A stretch of 64,000 nt of DNA from Coenobita brevimanus. Its lineage: Eukaryota; Arthropoda; Malacostraca; Decapoda; Coenobitidae. The translations under genes and the position numbers were made by a program. The stretch is taken from positions 35,715,015-35,779,014 of the forward strand of contig CM064732.1 of the NCBI GenBank assembly GCA_032717465.1. The letters are read 5' to 3'. How positions within the stretch are numbered: the stretch's first letter is position 1; each line of letters starts with the position of its first letter. Under the pieces are notes generated by a model that worked only from the letters and a program-made list of their open reading frames with translations, did no database searches and was not told the origin of the DNA. Of this stretch, positions 44,345 to 57,648 are shown in pieces.

Positions 44345-46970
44345 CTGCGTGTGTGTATGTGTGTGTGTGTTTTTTTTTAATAACAGAATGGAGAAAGGAA
44401 AAACAAATGAATAAAAAAAAATAATCCATACACCAGATTAATGATGTTCTCTGTTCATAAAATATCTGTAACAGTTAGACTTGAACAGCTGTGGGTTGAA
44501 ATTTGGAGGGAAGCAACTCTGGGGAAGCGAGTTCCAAAGAGATGCAGTTCAGGGAATGAAAGAATTCTGATAGGCAGAAGTTCTGCAATATGGCTGAGTG
44601 ACAATCCAGTCATGACTGCTCGTATGAGCATTTGCCAAAAAAATATCTGTAAAATAATGCAAGGGAGACAATATTCCTTATTACTTGCAGGGGAGGTAGT
44701 TTATTTGTAATGGCAGGGTTGTTAATAATATTAACAGCTTTGTTCTGAATTTTATCTAGTTGTTGTAATGGAACCATTCCACAAGGGTGGGCAATATTCA
44801 AGCTGAGAGCACACATGACTTATAAATTATAGCTAACTGCTCATCAACGAAGAAGTTACGGACTCTGTACAATAATCCAAATTTCTTTGAGGTGGTTTTA
44901 GCAAGTGATCAAACATGAAAGGTCCAGCTGAGGGCACTGTTAAGTGAGACCCAAAAATTTCAATACTTTTGGAGATGGGAATATTAGTGTCGCTGAAGGT
45001 AATGTACGAATCTGGCAATATCTGTCTATTAGTAAATTGTATATATTTAGTTTTACTAGCATTAAAAGAGACAATGGTGGATCTTTCGTGGAGAAAACCA
45101 TATCGTCTATCACTAATTAAGTTGCTGGATTCAAGATGTTTAACAATGTGCTTATTAATTAAAATTTCAAATACCTTACCAAGAGACGATGTGACAGCTA
45201 TTGGTCTGTAATCAGAGGGGTCAAAAGAACTTCCTTTCTTCGGAACTAGGTGGATATTGGCTTCTTTCCATGAATTTGGGAATAAAGAAGTACGTATGCA
45301 TAATCTGAATAATTTGGCTAGGACAGAGGCAAGTTCAGGGGAACACTTTTTCAAAACAATTCGCGGAATTCCATCTGGGCCTGGAGCTTTGTTGGAAGGT
45401 AAATTGTCTAGGATGGATTGTACGTATCTTGTCTGTATTTTAAGTGGGGCAATTTCGGGAGAACCAAGTTCTAGTACTGGGATATTCTGGCTGGTATCGT
45501 CTGTGGTAGAGTTTCTGGCAAATGTACTGGCAAAAAATATCTGCTTTCCCACAAGGGTCATTTGCAATGTTCCCATCTGAAGATTTTAGTGGGGGAATGG
45601 AAAATGACTTGTTAAAGTTATTGTTGAAAGAATTAAGAGTTGATCAGAATATTCTATTGTCATTAGGGTTGTTAAGTAGTTTTGATGCTTGCTTTTGAAG
45701 AAAGTTTGATTTAGCTAGATTTAATACAGCTTTTGCATGATTTCTAGCAATTTTAAACAGAGAGTGATTCAGATGTTTTTAAAGTAACAGTTATATGCTA
45801 ATGACTTTTGGGCTGTTGCTCTGGCACAGTTCCCATCAAACCATTTTGGAGAGTTCAATCTTTTAGTGAACTGTTGACATGGTATGAATAAGTCCATACC
45901 GGCTAGTAATAAGTCGCAAATGTGGGACTGGGTGGAATTGGGGTCACTAGAGAAGAAAGACTGCCATGGAATGTCAGCAAGACAATTTCTAAATCCATCC
46001 CAGTCTGCCCTATCAAAGTGCCATCGGGTCACCCTGACAGGTTCAGAATGGGGAGGTGTGGGGGGGTTAACTAATGAGGCTTTGATGAGATTGTGCTCAG
46101 AGGATCCAAGTGGTGACAGTACCTCTATCATGCAGTGATCTGGATTATATGTCAAGAGTAAACCCAAGAGATGGGCATTATGGTCAGGATTATCAGGTAT
46201 TTTGGTTGGTTGCTTTTCCAGCTGGGTGAGTTTAAACGATTCTGCAAACAGCCCACACTCTAGACCAGCGTCATCAGTCCTGGCAGAATGTAATAACCAT
46301 TCAACATTATGTATGTTAAAATCACCCAAAATGGTAATTTCGGTGCTAAGGGCAAGGTTAAGGTTACTCAGCTGTATGGGTATGGAATCAAGTACACTGG
46401 GTTCCGAAGAAGCACTGGGGGAGCGATAAACTACACAAATATATTTGGTAATATTTTGATAATTTAGTTTATATAATAACGGATGAAATGAAGTTTAAAA
46501 TAGTGTCAACTGCATATTGGGGTTTGATATAACAACAGGTGCCGCCCTTGTTACGGAAGTTTGTGAGGAGATGGTAACCGGGAAAACAAAATGGAGATAT
46601 ATCAGTAGAGGGTGAGATTTGTGGTTCTGTCAGGAGAAGGGCCAAAGGGAATATGGACTGAAGGAAAAAATAAACTGAGTTTAAATTTGTGGTAAGGCCG
46701 CGGATGCTGGTGAAGAATAAGGCCACACTTTCACCTCTTTGCCGACGAGCATTACCGGAAACAGCAACAGTCACTGCCGGCACAGTCACTTGATGGCGAC
46801 CAGGAGGACCCCGTGCCACGAGCACTACCCTGCCGGCGGTGGCAATCCGAGGTACCACCTCATTTGATAGTAACATTGCACCGGCCATTACTAAAGAGAG
46901 TGAATAGAAGGTGTGATATGTTATGTGCGTGTAATGTCGTGTAGACAGTTGAAGGTAGAGGTATAATGAG
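44345..46970 (-). mobile_element. Jockey-like LINE family 2, copy 2c, with 16-bp target site duplication
   Basis: AGCATGCTGGCCTACT occurs at 44329-44344 and again at 46971-46986, an exact 16-bp duplication. On the minus strand the element ends in poly(A) (about 44378-44371) followed by (CA)n up to the duplication. The 5' end includes the presumptive 5' untranslated leader and the ORF start, so it was inserted near full length, but it carries internal deletions. Confidence 0.9.
44610..46890 (-). pseudogene. Endonuclease-reverse transcriptase of Jockey family 2, copy 2c, with in-frame loss of the catalytic core
   Basis: From 46890: MAGAMLLSNEVVPRIATAGR, GPPGRHQVTVPAV, IRGLTTNLNSVYFF, NKGGTCCYI (endonuclease N-terminal half), then MGDFNIHNVEWLLHS and GSSEHNLIKASL, linker HFDRADWDGFRNCLADIPWQ (46329-45769). 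Polymerase frame 45576-44833: NKAPGPDGIPRIVLKK, FDPSDYRPIAVTS, then HERSTI joins directly to VSFNASKTKYIQF. By comparison with copy 2a about 477 bp (159 codons), including the PQGSV and YADD motifs, are gone without breaking the frame. Another short deletion lies near 44604-44620. Confidence 0.85.
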
Positions 46971-47009
46971 AGCATGCTGGCCTACTGTCTGTGTAAATGA
47001 ACGCAATGA

Positions 47010-47252
47010 AAATGCTTAGCAAAGGGCGATGGTCAGGATCAAGTCCTAAGGGCTAGTGAAACGGGAGCTCCAGCTCTCCCTATCAATAGCTTCCCATCCA
47101 CCTCGGGAGTACTGCCCTGCTCGACTGGTGCTACAGTACCACCCCGGGAGTACTTAAAAATGTTTAGCAAAGGGGGATGGTCAGAGTTAGTTAAGAGGTG
47201 CTGATGAAACGGGAGCTCCAACTCTTCCTGTCATGAGTTTTCCATCCACCTT
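47010..47252. repeat. Imperfect ~145-bp tandem duplication next to the minisatellite
   Basis: TTAGCAAAGGGCGATGGTCAG, GAAACGGGAGCTCCAGCTCT and ATCCACCTCGGGAGTACTG at 47018-47115 recur at 47163-47262 with small changes. Confidence 0.8.
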
Positions 47253-47504
47253 GGGAGTACTGCCCTGTTGTACTGGTGCTGGGAGTACTGCCCTGCTCTA
47301 CTGGTGCTGGGAGTACTGTCCTGCTCTACTGGTGCTGGGAGTACTGCCCTGCTCTACTGGTGCTGGGAGTACTGCCCTGCTCTACTGGTGCTGGGAGTAC
47401 TGCCCTGCTCTACTGGTGCTGGGAGTACTGTCCTGCTCTACTGGTGCTGGGAGTACTGCCCTGCTCTACTGGTGCTGGGAGTACTGTCCTGCTCTACTGG
47501 TGAT
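47253..47504. repeat. 28-bp minisatellite, nine copies
   Basis: The unit begins GGGAGTACTG and ends TACTGGTGCT. Copies start at 47253, 47281, 47309 and so on to 47477, differing mainly at one C/T position. Because 28 is not a multiple of three and the unit lacks stops, all three plus frames stay open. Confidence 0.95.
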
Positions 47505-47519
47505 ACAGTCTACTCCCTG

Positions 47520-47637
<118 letters not shown>

Positions 47638-47639
47638 AA

Positions 47640-50060
<2,421 letters not shown>

Positions 50061-50089
50061 CGAATGCTAATTGCCCGCCAGAATATGCT

Positions 50090-50500
50090 GTAGGCCAAGT
50101 CCAAGATTATGGCTATATCTTGATACCTGGAAAGGTTCATGATGATAGCCCAAGCCATTCATGAGGTATAGTGGAGCTAAACATGGGTGATAAAAAACTA
50201 AGACCTATGGCAGCCATTTTAGTAACCTTGACCTTGACCCCGAGTAGCCATTTTCGAACTCATCCAAGATTTTGGCCATATCTTGGTACCCTGAAAGTGT
50301 CATGTTGATAGTTTAAGCTGTTTAATAGATATAATGGTGGAAAAGTCAGGCAATAACTACTTGACCTTTAACAGCCATTTTGGTGGCCTTGTTGTTGACC
50401 CAGTGTTCCCGTTTTTTAACTCGGACAAGATTTTGGCCACAGCTTGATGCCCTGAAGGTTTCATGTTGATAACTCAAGCCATTCATGAGATATAATGGGA
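50090..50500. repeat. Tandem repeat of ~162-bp units, about 2.5 copies
   Basis: Units start with CCAAGATTTTGGCCATATCTTG-type phrases near 50101, 50263 and 50425, followed by TTCATGTTGATA, CAAGCCATTCATGAGATATAATGG-type and CAGCCATTTTGGTGGCC phrases. Confidence 0.8.
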
Positions 50501-50502
50501 AC

Positions 50503-50661
<159 letters not shown>

Positions 50662-50901
50662 AAGGAAAAACATTACTGCTCTACTTTGTAAGACAGGTGA
50701 TAAAAATTACAATGACAGCATGGGAAACACCAAATAAGTACCAGTATTATAACTTTACATTAGCCTCTAATATGGGATAACATTGACTACTGCTACGGCT
50801 ATGAACAATAGTAATAAAGGCTAACCTGCTAAGTCCAGCTATCATGTATACATATCCTCCCGGAGCCGTCTGGGTGACACATATACATGATCTAGTGTTT
50901 T

Positions 50902-51465
50902 GTGGTATTGTTTGAATATTCTGCGGGTTATTTCCACCACATGCAGCCACTGGCAACCCTCTTGTATGCATGTGAATCATGTTCCAGTTACTTGCATACC
51001 TCCGTAATGGACAGACCTATGCACAAAGTTTTCCCTGTGTCTGGATCCTTGGCTGAGCACCCACAGCCACTGACTTCAACACCAATGAAGTCCAAAGACC
51101 AGAAAAGAAAAAGCCTTAGTGATAGTGTGATAGGGAGAGAACTCGAGGTGACATTACCACCAATTGTGAGTGGTAAAAAAGTGACTCTTCCTCTCAGGAA
51201 AATGATCGCCATAATGAGTGTCAAATTTATGCATCGTGTGAGGAAAGTGGAGGATGTAAATCTATTGTGTCCCCCTGTACATCTGCTGTTTCCGATGATG
51301 GGAATGGTTCAGAGGGGTATTGACGATCCTGGAGAGGGGGATATTGACAAGGATAAGGAGATGGAAGAGGAGGTAGGGAGTGAAGAAAGGGAGGAGGTGG
51401 AGGAGGGAGGGAGAAAGGAGGAGGAAATGAGGTGCATCAAGCCTCACACAATCCCTCTCTATTGA
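50902..51465 (+). CDS. Uncharacterised open frame with acidic C-terminal tail (doubtful gene)
   Basis: An open frame of 187 codons that I do not recognise. A plausible internal start gives MDRPMHKVFPVSGSLAEHPQ; the middle has KSKDQKRKSLSD and SGKKVTLPLRKM; the end is a run of Glu/Lys with EEREEVEEGGRKEEE. The acidic tail corresponds to a purine-rich stretch, so part of the openness may be compositional. A ~207-bp tandem duplication begins at its 3' end. It could be a remnant of a transposon ORF, an exon or chance. No splice or promoter evidence supports it. Confidence 0.25.
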   Translation: MVLFEYSAGYFHHMQPLATLLYACESCSSYLHTSVMDRPMHKVFPVSGSLAEHPQPLTSTPMKSKDQKRKSLSDSVIGRELEVTLPPIVSGKKVTLPLRKMIAIMSVKFMHRVRKVEDVNLLCPPVHLLFPMMGMVQRGIDDPGEGDIDKDKEMEEEVGSEEREEVEEGGRKEEEMRCIKPHTIPLY

Positions 51466-51467
51466 CG

Positions 51468-51830
51468 TGAATAATGGAAGCAGAAAGTTTGTTTCATGAT
51501 GAAATCAGTGCCATATTTTTTATTGAAAGTTTCCATGTGTGTATGTTTGTTATGGTGAAAAAGTACAAATCACAGGGAAAAAATTGTTATAGTGGAAAAC
51601 ATAGTCGAGTGGGGAAAGGGAGGAAGGAGGGTGGAGGAAACATGGTGCCTCGCGCCACTGATATGTCAATTTAGGTGAATAATGAGAGCAGAAGTTTGTT
51701 TCATGATGAAATTAGTGCCTTACTTCTAACTGAAAATGTTTTTTTGTGTGTATATTTATTATGATGAAAAAGTTTAAATCATAGGGGAAAAAATTCTGTT
51801 ATAGTGGAAAATACAGTATTTTCGATCATG
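51468..51830. repeat. Tandem duplication, ~207-bp period
   Basis: GTGAATAATGGAAGCAGAAA with GTTTGTTTCATGATGAAAT and GTTATAGTGGAAAA at 51468-51605 recurs at 51675-51815 (GTGAATAATGAGAGCAGAAG and so on). Confidence 0.85.
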
Positions 51831-51889
51831 GACAATACATGTATAAATATATTGTACACAATATATATTTTAGGTTTTGTGTATTAGTA

Positions 51890-52095
51890 GTAGTAGAAGT
51901 AGCAGTAGTTGTACTAGTAATGATAGTATCTGTTGTGGTAGTGGTACTAGTAGTAGTTGTAGTAGTAGTGGTAGTTGTAGTAGTGGCAGTTGTAGTAATG
52001 GTAGTTGTAGTATTAGCAGTAGTTGTAGTTGATGTAGTTGCAGTAGTAGTAGTAATAGTAGTAATAATAGTATTATTGTAGTAGTTGTAATACCC
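51890..52095. repeat. (AGT)n trinucleotide array
   Basis: AGT/GTA/GTT triplets; the V-rich frame is a repeat translation. Confidence 0.9.
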
Positions 52096-52154
52096 AGACT
52101 TCTAGTCGCACACCAGTGCCAGAATCAAGTGACAATGTAAGCCAAACATACATC

Positions 52155-52156
<2 letters not shown>

Positions 52157-52200
<44 letters not shown>
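52157..52200. repeat. (GT)n microsatellite at the 3' end of the CR1/L2-like LINE
   Basis: GT array directly abutting the LINE tail repeats. Confidence 0.95.
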
Positions 52201-52202
<2 letters not shown>

Positions 52203-52229
52203 CTTACCTAATTGTTCTTACCTAATTGT
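52201..52229 (-). repeat. 3'-terminal tandem repeat of the LINE, 2 x 14 bp
   Basis: Minus strand AATTAGGTAAGAAC twice, the likely recognition and priming tail for reverse transcription. Confidence 0.8.
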
Positions 52230-52323
52230 ATCTTTACAGGAATGAGTCAAGCTCGTACTGTCCCGTGTCTTAAACCATATTTATCGTACATATCCTTAAA
52301 TTTGTGAATTGTTTCGGCACACA

Positions 52324-55300
52324 CTATTTCATTCGGTAGTCATTCCATTGATCAATTGCTCTGTTTGGGAAACTGAATTTCCTTACGTCTTTATCACCTC
52401 TCTTCTTATGCAGTTTTTTGCAGTGTCCTCTTGCTGATGCTTCTCCATATGTTAAATAATCATTTATGTCTATTTTCTCCTTCCCTGATATGCACTTATA
52501 TAGCATTATCATGTCACCTCTTTTCCTTCTCTCCTGTAGTGTTGGTAGATTCAGTTTATTTAATCTTTCTTCGTAGCTTAGGTCCCTTAAGCTTGGTATC
52601 CATCTTGTAGTGGCCCTTTGAACTTTTTCAATCTTGTCTATATGCTTTTTGAGATGAGGACTCCAGACTACTGATGCATATTCCAGGGTTGGTCTAAAGA
52701 AGGATGTTATTATCCTTCTTAGCATGTCTTCATTTATGTATGTGAATGCTATTCTCATATTTGCCAGCAGTGTATACATGTTCCGTACCTTCTCGCTGAT
52801 GTGGTCAGCCGGAGATAGTCTGTTATTGATAATCACACCTAGGTCTTTCTCTCTTTCTGATGTGTATAGGGTTTTATTTCCTAACTTATAATCCCAATCA
52901 GGTCTTTTTCCACTTTTACCAAACTTGATTACATGACACTTGTCCACACTGAATTCCATTTGCCATGTACTACTCCATTCATGAAGTTTATTTAATTCTT
53001 CTTGTAGCTCCCTACAAGAGTCTGTGTTAGTAATTCTCCTTTGTATTTTTGCATCATCTGCAAACATATTCAGATAGCTCTCATTTCCAGTGTTACTGTT
53101 TATATCATTTATATACACTAAAAACATGATTGGTGCCAGCACTGAACCCTGTGGTACTCCACTAGTCACTTCTTTCCATGATGAGTAGTTTCCTCTTAGT
53201 ACTGTCCTCATTTCTCTTTTTCTGAGAAAGTCTTGCATCCAACAAAACAGTTTGCCTCGAATTCCTCCTTGATGATACAGTTTCCATAAAAGTCTTTGGT
53301 GTGGTACTGTGTCAAAGGCTTTCTTGAAATCTAAATAGATACTGTCCACCCATCCTTCCCTTTCCTGTATTGTGTTTGTTACTCTGTCATAGTAGCTCAA
53401 CAGATTAGTAACACATGATTTTCCTTTTCTGAAACCAAACTGTCTTTCTGTTATCATACTGTGTTCTTTTAGATGAATTACCCAAGCTTTTCTTATAAGC
53501 TTTTCTAATACCTTGCTTACAACACTGGTCAGTGATACTGGTTGGTAGTTGAGTGGATTTTGTCTATTTCCTTTCTTGAATAAGGGGACAATATTTGCTT
53601 TTTTCCAAATATCAGGTAGTTTACCTTGACTCAAGGATTTCTTGAAAATTAAAAATAATGGTTTACTTAACTCCTTTGCACATTCTCGTAATACCCAACA
53701 TTAAATTTCATCAGGACCACTTGCTTTTCCTCTGTCTAATCTACTTAACTCCTCCTGTATTACTTTTTCTGCTATTTGTATATCTGGTAGTATGTGTGGA
53801 CATGCATGTTCCACATAGTCCCTATCAAATTTTTTTTCTTCTGTAAAAACTAATTGGAAATTCTTATTTAGTGCTTCACAAACATCTTTCTCTTGTGTAT
53901 AAGTGATTCCCTCATCCATAATGGATTGTATTATATCTTTTACTTTGGTTTTGCTTCTGATATAGCTGTAAAACAGCTTTGGTTGATCACTACTTTTATT
54001 TATTATATCCTCCTCATACTGTTTTTGAGCTTCCCTCCTTATTCTTGTATAGTCGTTTCTTGCCTGTTTGTAATTATTATACGCCCTTTCACTATTGTGT
54101 CTTCTGTATCTATTCCACAACAAATCTCTTCTTTCTTTTGATTTTTTACATTCTGTATTGAACCATTTCTGTATTTTCTTATCTGCTTCTTTGTGCTGTG
54201 GGATGTACTTCTGGACTCCTATTTCATAAAATTCACAGAATTTTTTATATCCAGCATTTAAATCTTGTCCTCTAAGCTCATTTTCCCAATCAACTTCTAA
54301 GAAATACTTCTTTAGGTCATGATAATTTCCCTTTTTATAGTTTAGGCTCTTTTTGTAATTGTCATTGCTGTTTACTAGGTCATATGCTATCCTGAAGTTA
54401 TAATTTAGTACTGCATGATCGCTTTTGCCGAGTGGAGGGTGATATATTAAACTGTCAATATCATTTTCTTGCCTAGTAAATATTAGATCTAGCACTGAAG
54501 GTACATCAAGTCCTCTTTTTCTGGTGGTTTCCCTCACATGTTGCGTTAGGAAAAACTCTTGTACTAGATCCAGGAGCTTTTGGTCCCAACAGCTTTCTTG
54601 GCTAATTATATCTAGAGTATTCCAATTTATATATGTATTGAAATCCCCAGTTAGTATAATTCTTTCCGATTTCTCTTCCATTTTATGTAGTAATGATCTT
54701 ATACTTTGAATTGTACTCTCTGCCAGGTCCTCATATTCGTCTCTTTCCCATGTGTTTGATCTGGGTGGCATGTACAAATTGGCTACAATTACTTTCCCTT
54801 CAGATGTGTTGATCTCTACTGCAATCAGTTCTACTTGTGATGGTATATCTAGGTTTATTTCCTTGACTTTTAGATTTTTCTTAGTTAATATTATAATTCC
54901 TCCTCCTTTTTTTAAATTTCTGTCTCTTCTCCATATATTGTATTCCTCCAAGTTTAGTATGTCATTGGATATCCTTGGTGTTAATTTTGTTTCAGTTAGG
55001 TATATTATTTGTGGTTCATTTTCTCTGACATAATCATTCATCTCTAGTAATTTTGATACCATTCCATCTACATTTAAGTACATCAACTTTATCATTTTGT
55101 TTATATACTGGTCATGACATGGTTCTACTACCTTGCACCTTTTTCTTCCATCCTGTTTGTGTACCACTTTCGTACCTGCAATCCTATTACTTTGTAAAAA
55201 AAAAAAATTCTTCTTCTCCTCTTCTGATCTTCCCTCATTTTTTGTTTTTGCTTCCTCCCTTTTCTCTTTCAGTAATTCCAGTTCCTCTTGTGTTAGGCAT

Positions 55301-55395
55301 CTTTTTATCCATACATTTTTGAACTCCTCTTTTTCCATAAGATTCTTTGCATTTTTTAGTATCTCTTCCACACTGTTTACACTCTGGAAAGTCAC
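52324..55395 (-). pseudogene. ORF2: endonuclease-reverse transcriptase of CR1/L2-like LINE, one stop codon
   Basis: The frame begins with an ORF1-type C-terminal region (VTFQSVNSVEEILKNAKN, TQEELELLKEKREEAK), then the endonuclease from MIKLMYLNVDGMVSKLLEMN: YLTETKLTP, GGGIIILTKKNL, VANLYMPPRSN, ILTGDFNTYINWN and GKSDHAVLNYNF. The polymerase has GKASGPDEI, a TAA at 53701-53703, then in the same frame CWVLRECAKELSKPL, ANIVPLFKKGNRQNPLNYQP, RQFGFRKGKSC, IYLDFKKAFDTVPHQRLLWK, TSGVPQGSVLAPIMFLVYIN and NMFADDAKIQR, through LEYASVVWSPHLKKHIDKIE to a terminal WNDYRMK. Total about 1023 codons with the FADD site intact; the stop is the only break seen. Confidence 0.9.
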
Positions 55396-55459
55396 CTTTA
55401 GAGGTCTTGTCTTGCTTTTCTCGTATTTCCCTAACCTTTTGTGTTCCTCTATGTCTTAA

Positions 55460-56158
55460 CTACAGATTTCCTCTGATACTTCTTTCAGTAAGCTCATTAC
55501 ATTTGCCATCTCCTTTTTCTCTTGTGATCTTGTTTTTTACTTCTTCCTCTTCTATACCAGTGATTACTATAGATTTATTTATCTCTACTGAATCTCTGAC
55601 TAACTTTGGGTTGTTTTGGATTATTCTTTTCACTTCCTTTTTAATGCTTTTTTCCTCCACCCTTGTTTCTAAGTCTTTTTTTACTTTCACCATTTCAGCA
55701 TATGTGGTTTCTGCATCATTATTGTAGCTTTGCACAGCTTCATGCACCTGTGTTATCTTCTCCTCAATATCACTGCTCTGGTCCATAAGACTGCTTGCTT
55801 GCCTAATTGTCTCTGCGTCATTTTTGAACTCTTCCATAACACTCTCGTGATTGACTACTGTACTTGCCATTTCACTCACTATCTTCCTAAGCATACTCAA
55901 TTCCACTGTTAGTTCACTGATGGTTGTGTCTTTCTTATTGGCCTCCCTTCCTAGTTTTTCTATCTCTTCCTTTTGCAAGTGCATCTGCTTCTTTATTTCA
56001 TCAATTTCATTTTTGAAAGCCATTTCTAGTTTGTGTACACGTTCAACCAGTCTATTGCGAGTCTCCATTTCAACCAGTTCTTGGTAGAAATCGTCATTTT
56101 GCTTTTTACTTTTATCCCTTTTCTTTTCCAAATTTGTTTTACTAAAGTATGTATCCAT
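55460..56158 (-). CDS. ORF1 of the CR1/L2-like LINE, coiled-coil protein
   Basis: Begins MDTYFSKTNLEKKRDKSKKQ. Residues ~25-150 are rich in heptad-like Leu/Ile/Val with Glu/Lys (VERVHKLEMAFKNEIDEI, EEIEKLGREANKKDTTISEL), predicting a coiled coil for trimerisation. The end has KSIVITGIEEEEVKNKI, resembling the start of an RNA-recognition domain whose remainder appears in the next frame (RPLKVTFQSVN). ORF1 proteins bind element RNA in a ribonucleoprotein with ORF2. A frameshift near 55440 probably separates it from the downstream domain, so the full ORF1 is likely broken there. Confidence 0.7.
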   Translation of the reverse strand: MDTYFSKTNLEKKRDKSKKQNDDFYQELVEMETRNRLVERVHKLEMAFKNEIDEIKKQMHLQKEEIEKLGREANKKDTTISELTVELSMLRKIVSEMASTVVNHESVMEEFKNDAETIRQASSLMDQSSDIEEKITQVHEAVQSYNNDAETTYAEMVKVKKDLETRVEEKSIKKEVKRIIQNNPKLVRDSVEINKSIVITGIEEEEVKNKITREKGDGKCNELTERSIRGNL

Positions 56159-56441
56159 TTTGCAATACTAAAAGAACAGAGTATGTACTTACAGAGCATG
56201 CACACTTTCCCCACGTTGTTGTAGTCTAAACAGACCCAGCTGACTCAGCGCATTTTTTTTCCTCGTGGTTCTCTTTTCTGTTTGAATAAGTCTTGTTTAA
56301 ACTTATTATTTTTTTCCATTTAATAATGAAAAATCATTTAGTCTAACCTGGTACAGAGCTTGACTCATGCAAAGATACTAATTTGGGTAATGCCACTGGC
56401 CGTGTTGGTTTGGTACAGAGCGCCACTGTCGGATGTCTGCA

Positions 56442-56446
<5 letters not shown>

Positions 56447-56490
<44 letters not shown>
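56447..56490. repeat. (TA)n microsatellite
   Basis: TA array adjoining the Tc1/mariner-like remnant. Confidence 0.95.
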
Positions 56491-56495
<5 letters not shown>

Positions 56496-57597
56496 GCACA
56501 TGCATTCCTGATCCGTTCTTCTAGTGTGGGGAGTTCTCGAGGCTTGGTGGCATACACTTTGCTCTTAATGCAGCCTCACAAAATGTCATATGGTGTAAGA
56601 TCTGGCGAGTGAGCAGCCCATTCGATGGGACAATGGCGACCAATCCACCGATATGGGAACTGCTCATTCAGAAATGAACGAACCTCATGCGAGTAATGAG
56701 CAGGGGCACTGACTTGCTGGAAAATGACTTCTTGCATGTCAGCTATACCTGACAGTTGGGGGATGAAGAACTGAAACATACGAAGGTAAGTGTCTCTGTT
56801 GATGTTCACAGAACTTCCATCTTTACCCTAGAAGAACGGACCAATCAACCCAGCTGAGGAGATGGCACACCAGACGACCAATTTTGGCATGTCCCTTTCA
56901 TGTGTACGGATTTCCATAGGACTGTGAGTTCCCCAGATGTGGGTGTTGTGCCGACTGACGCGACCAGAAAGGTGGAAGAGAGTTTTGTCACTGGACCACA
57001 TGTGCTCCACGATCTATGGGTCTGTTTCGTAGTGATGCAGCTGTGTCTCACACATCTCCACCCGGTAATCATAGTCTTGAGGTTCCAGCTACTGAACCAC
57101 CTTGATATTGTACGGATGCAGCTTGAGATCACACCGCAAAATCCTTTGGATAGATGTCACGCTGATGTTCAATTCCACAGTTGCTGCCTAATGGACTTTT
57201 CTTAACTCTGAGCAAAAGCTTCATGGACGGTTTCGACATTCTCACTCCGCCCACTTTGAGGTCTTCGTGATCAGGGTTCGTCCTGAACGGATCCGGTCTC
57301 CATAAACTTCTGGTAGGTGGAGACAATGGTGTTCCTATCTGGAGCATAATGCTGTCCGTAGACTGTCTGGAATCGTCACTGCACTTCAACAACAGATTGA
57401 AAACCTGCCATGCGGTAATTTTACACCTCTTCTCTAGAGTCAGCATGGTACCAGAAGAAAAGGGTGCAAAACTTCAATTGTAGACTCAAAAAAATTCTCA
57501 GCTACTGAGTATGAGTCTACTACATGATGAACGTCGTTGGTCGATTACCTGCAAAGAAAATTGAAAATCAAATTTGTGAGGGACTTTTGAAACACCC
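56491..57597 (-). mobile_element. Tc1/mariner-like DNA transposon remnant between two (TA)n arrays
   Basis: The minus-strand 5' end is CTGGGTGTTTCAAAAGTCCC at about 57597, directly against (TA)n, as expected for TA insertion. No matching inverted end is seen at 56491, so the 3' terminus appears lost at the other (TA)n. Coding remnants fill the element. Confidence 0.75.
56570..57446 (-). pseudogene. DDE transposase of Tc1/mariner type, broken
   Basis: From the 5' side, a degraded helix-turn-helix region (57446-57129, partly readable as HSCITTKQTHRSW and WNLKTMITGW in shifted frames); the catalytic part 57010-56828 with WSSDKTLFHLSGRVSRHN, HIWGTHSPMEIRTHERDMPK and VVWCAISSAGLIGPFF; and 56809-56576 with MFQFFIPQLSG, EVIFQQVSAPAHYSHEVRSF, WIGRHCPIEWAAHSPDLTPYD. 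The first Asp (SSDKT) and the last acidic position (SPDLTPYD) are present. The second Asp, expected in FQQDGAPAHYS, is Val here. Frame breaks and this change make it inactive. Confidence 0.85.
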
Positions 57598-57598
57598 A

Positions 57599-57646
<48 letters not shown>
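57598..57646. repeat. (TA)n microsatellite
   Basis: TA array between the Tc1/mariner remnant and a SINE. Confidence 0.95.

Positions 57647-57648
<2 letters not shown>

Larger units (their letters stand above)
52201..56230 (-). mobile_element. CR1/L2-like LINE, near full length
   Basis: On the minus strand: a leader from about 56230, a coiled-coil ORF1 (56158-55460), then a long polymerase frame (55395-52324) and a ~95-bp 3' untranslated region ending in two copies of AATTAGGTAAGAAC (52201-52229). Short tandem 3' repeats instead of poly(A) are characteristic of CR1/L2-type LINEs. It is the best preserved element in the window. Confidence 0.85.

Noticed and set aside
47253..47504. Possible CRISPR-like array (regular 28-bp repeat)
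   Set aside because: There are no unique spacers; units are directly tandem and the genome is eukaryotic, so it is a minisatellite.
55053..55459. Plus-strand frames in the 53.6-56.2 kb region
   Set aside because: Antisense to the LINE ORF1/ORF2, which explain the sequence fully.
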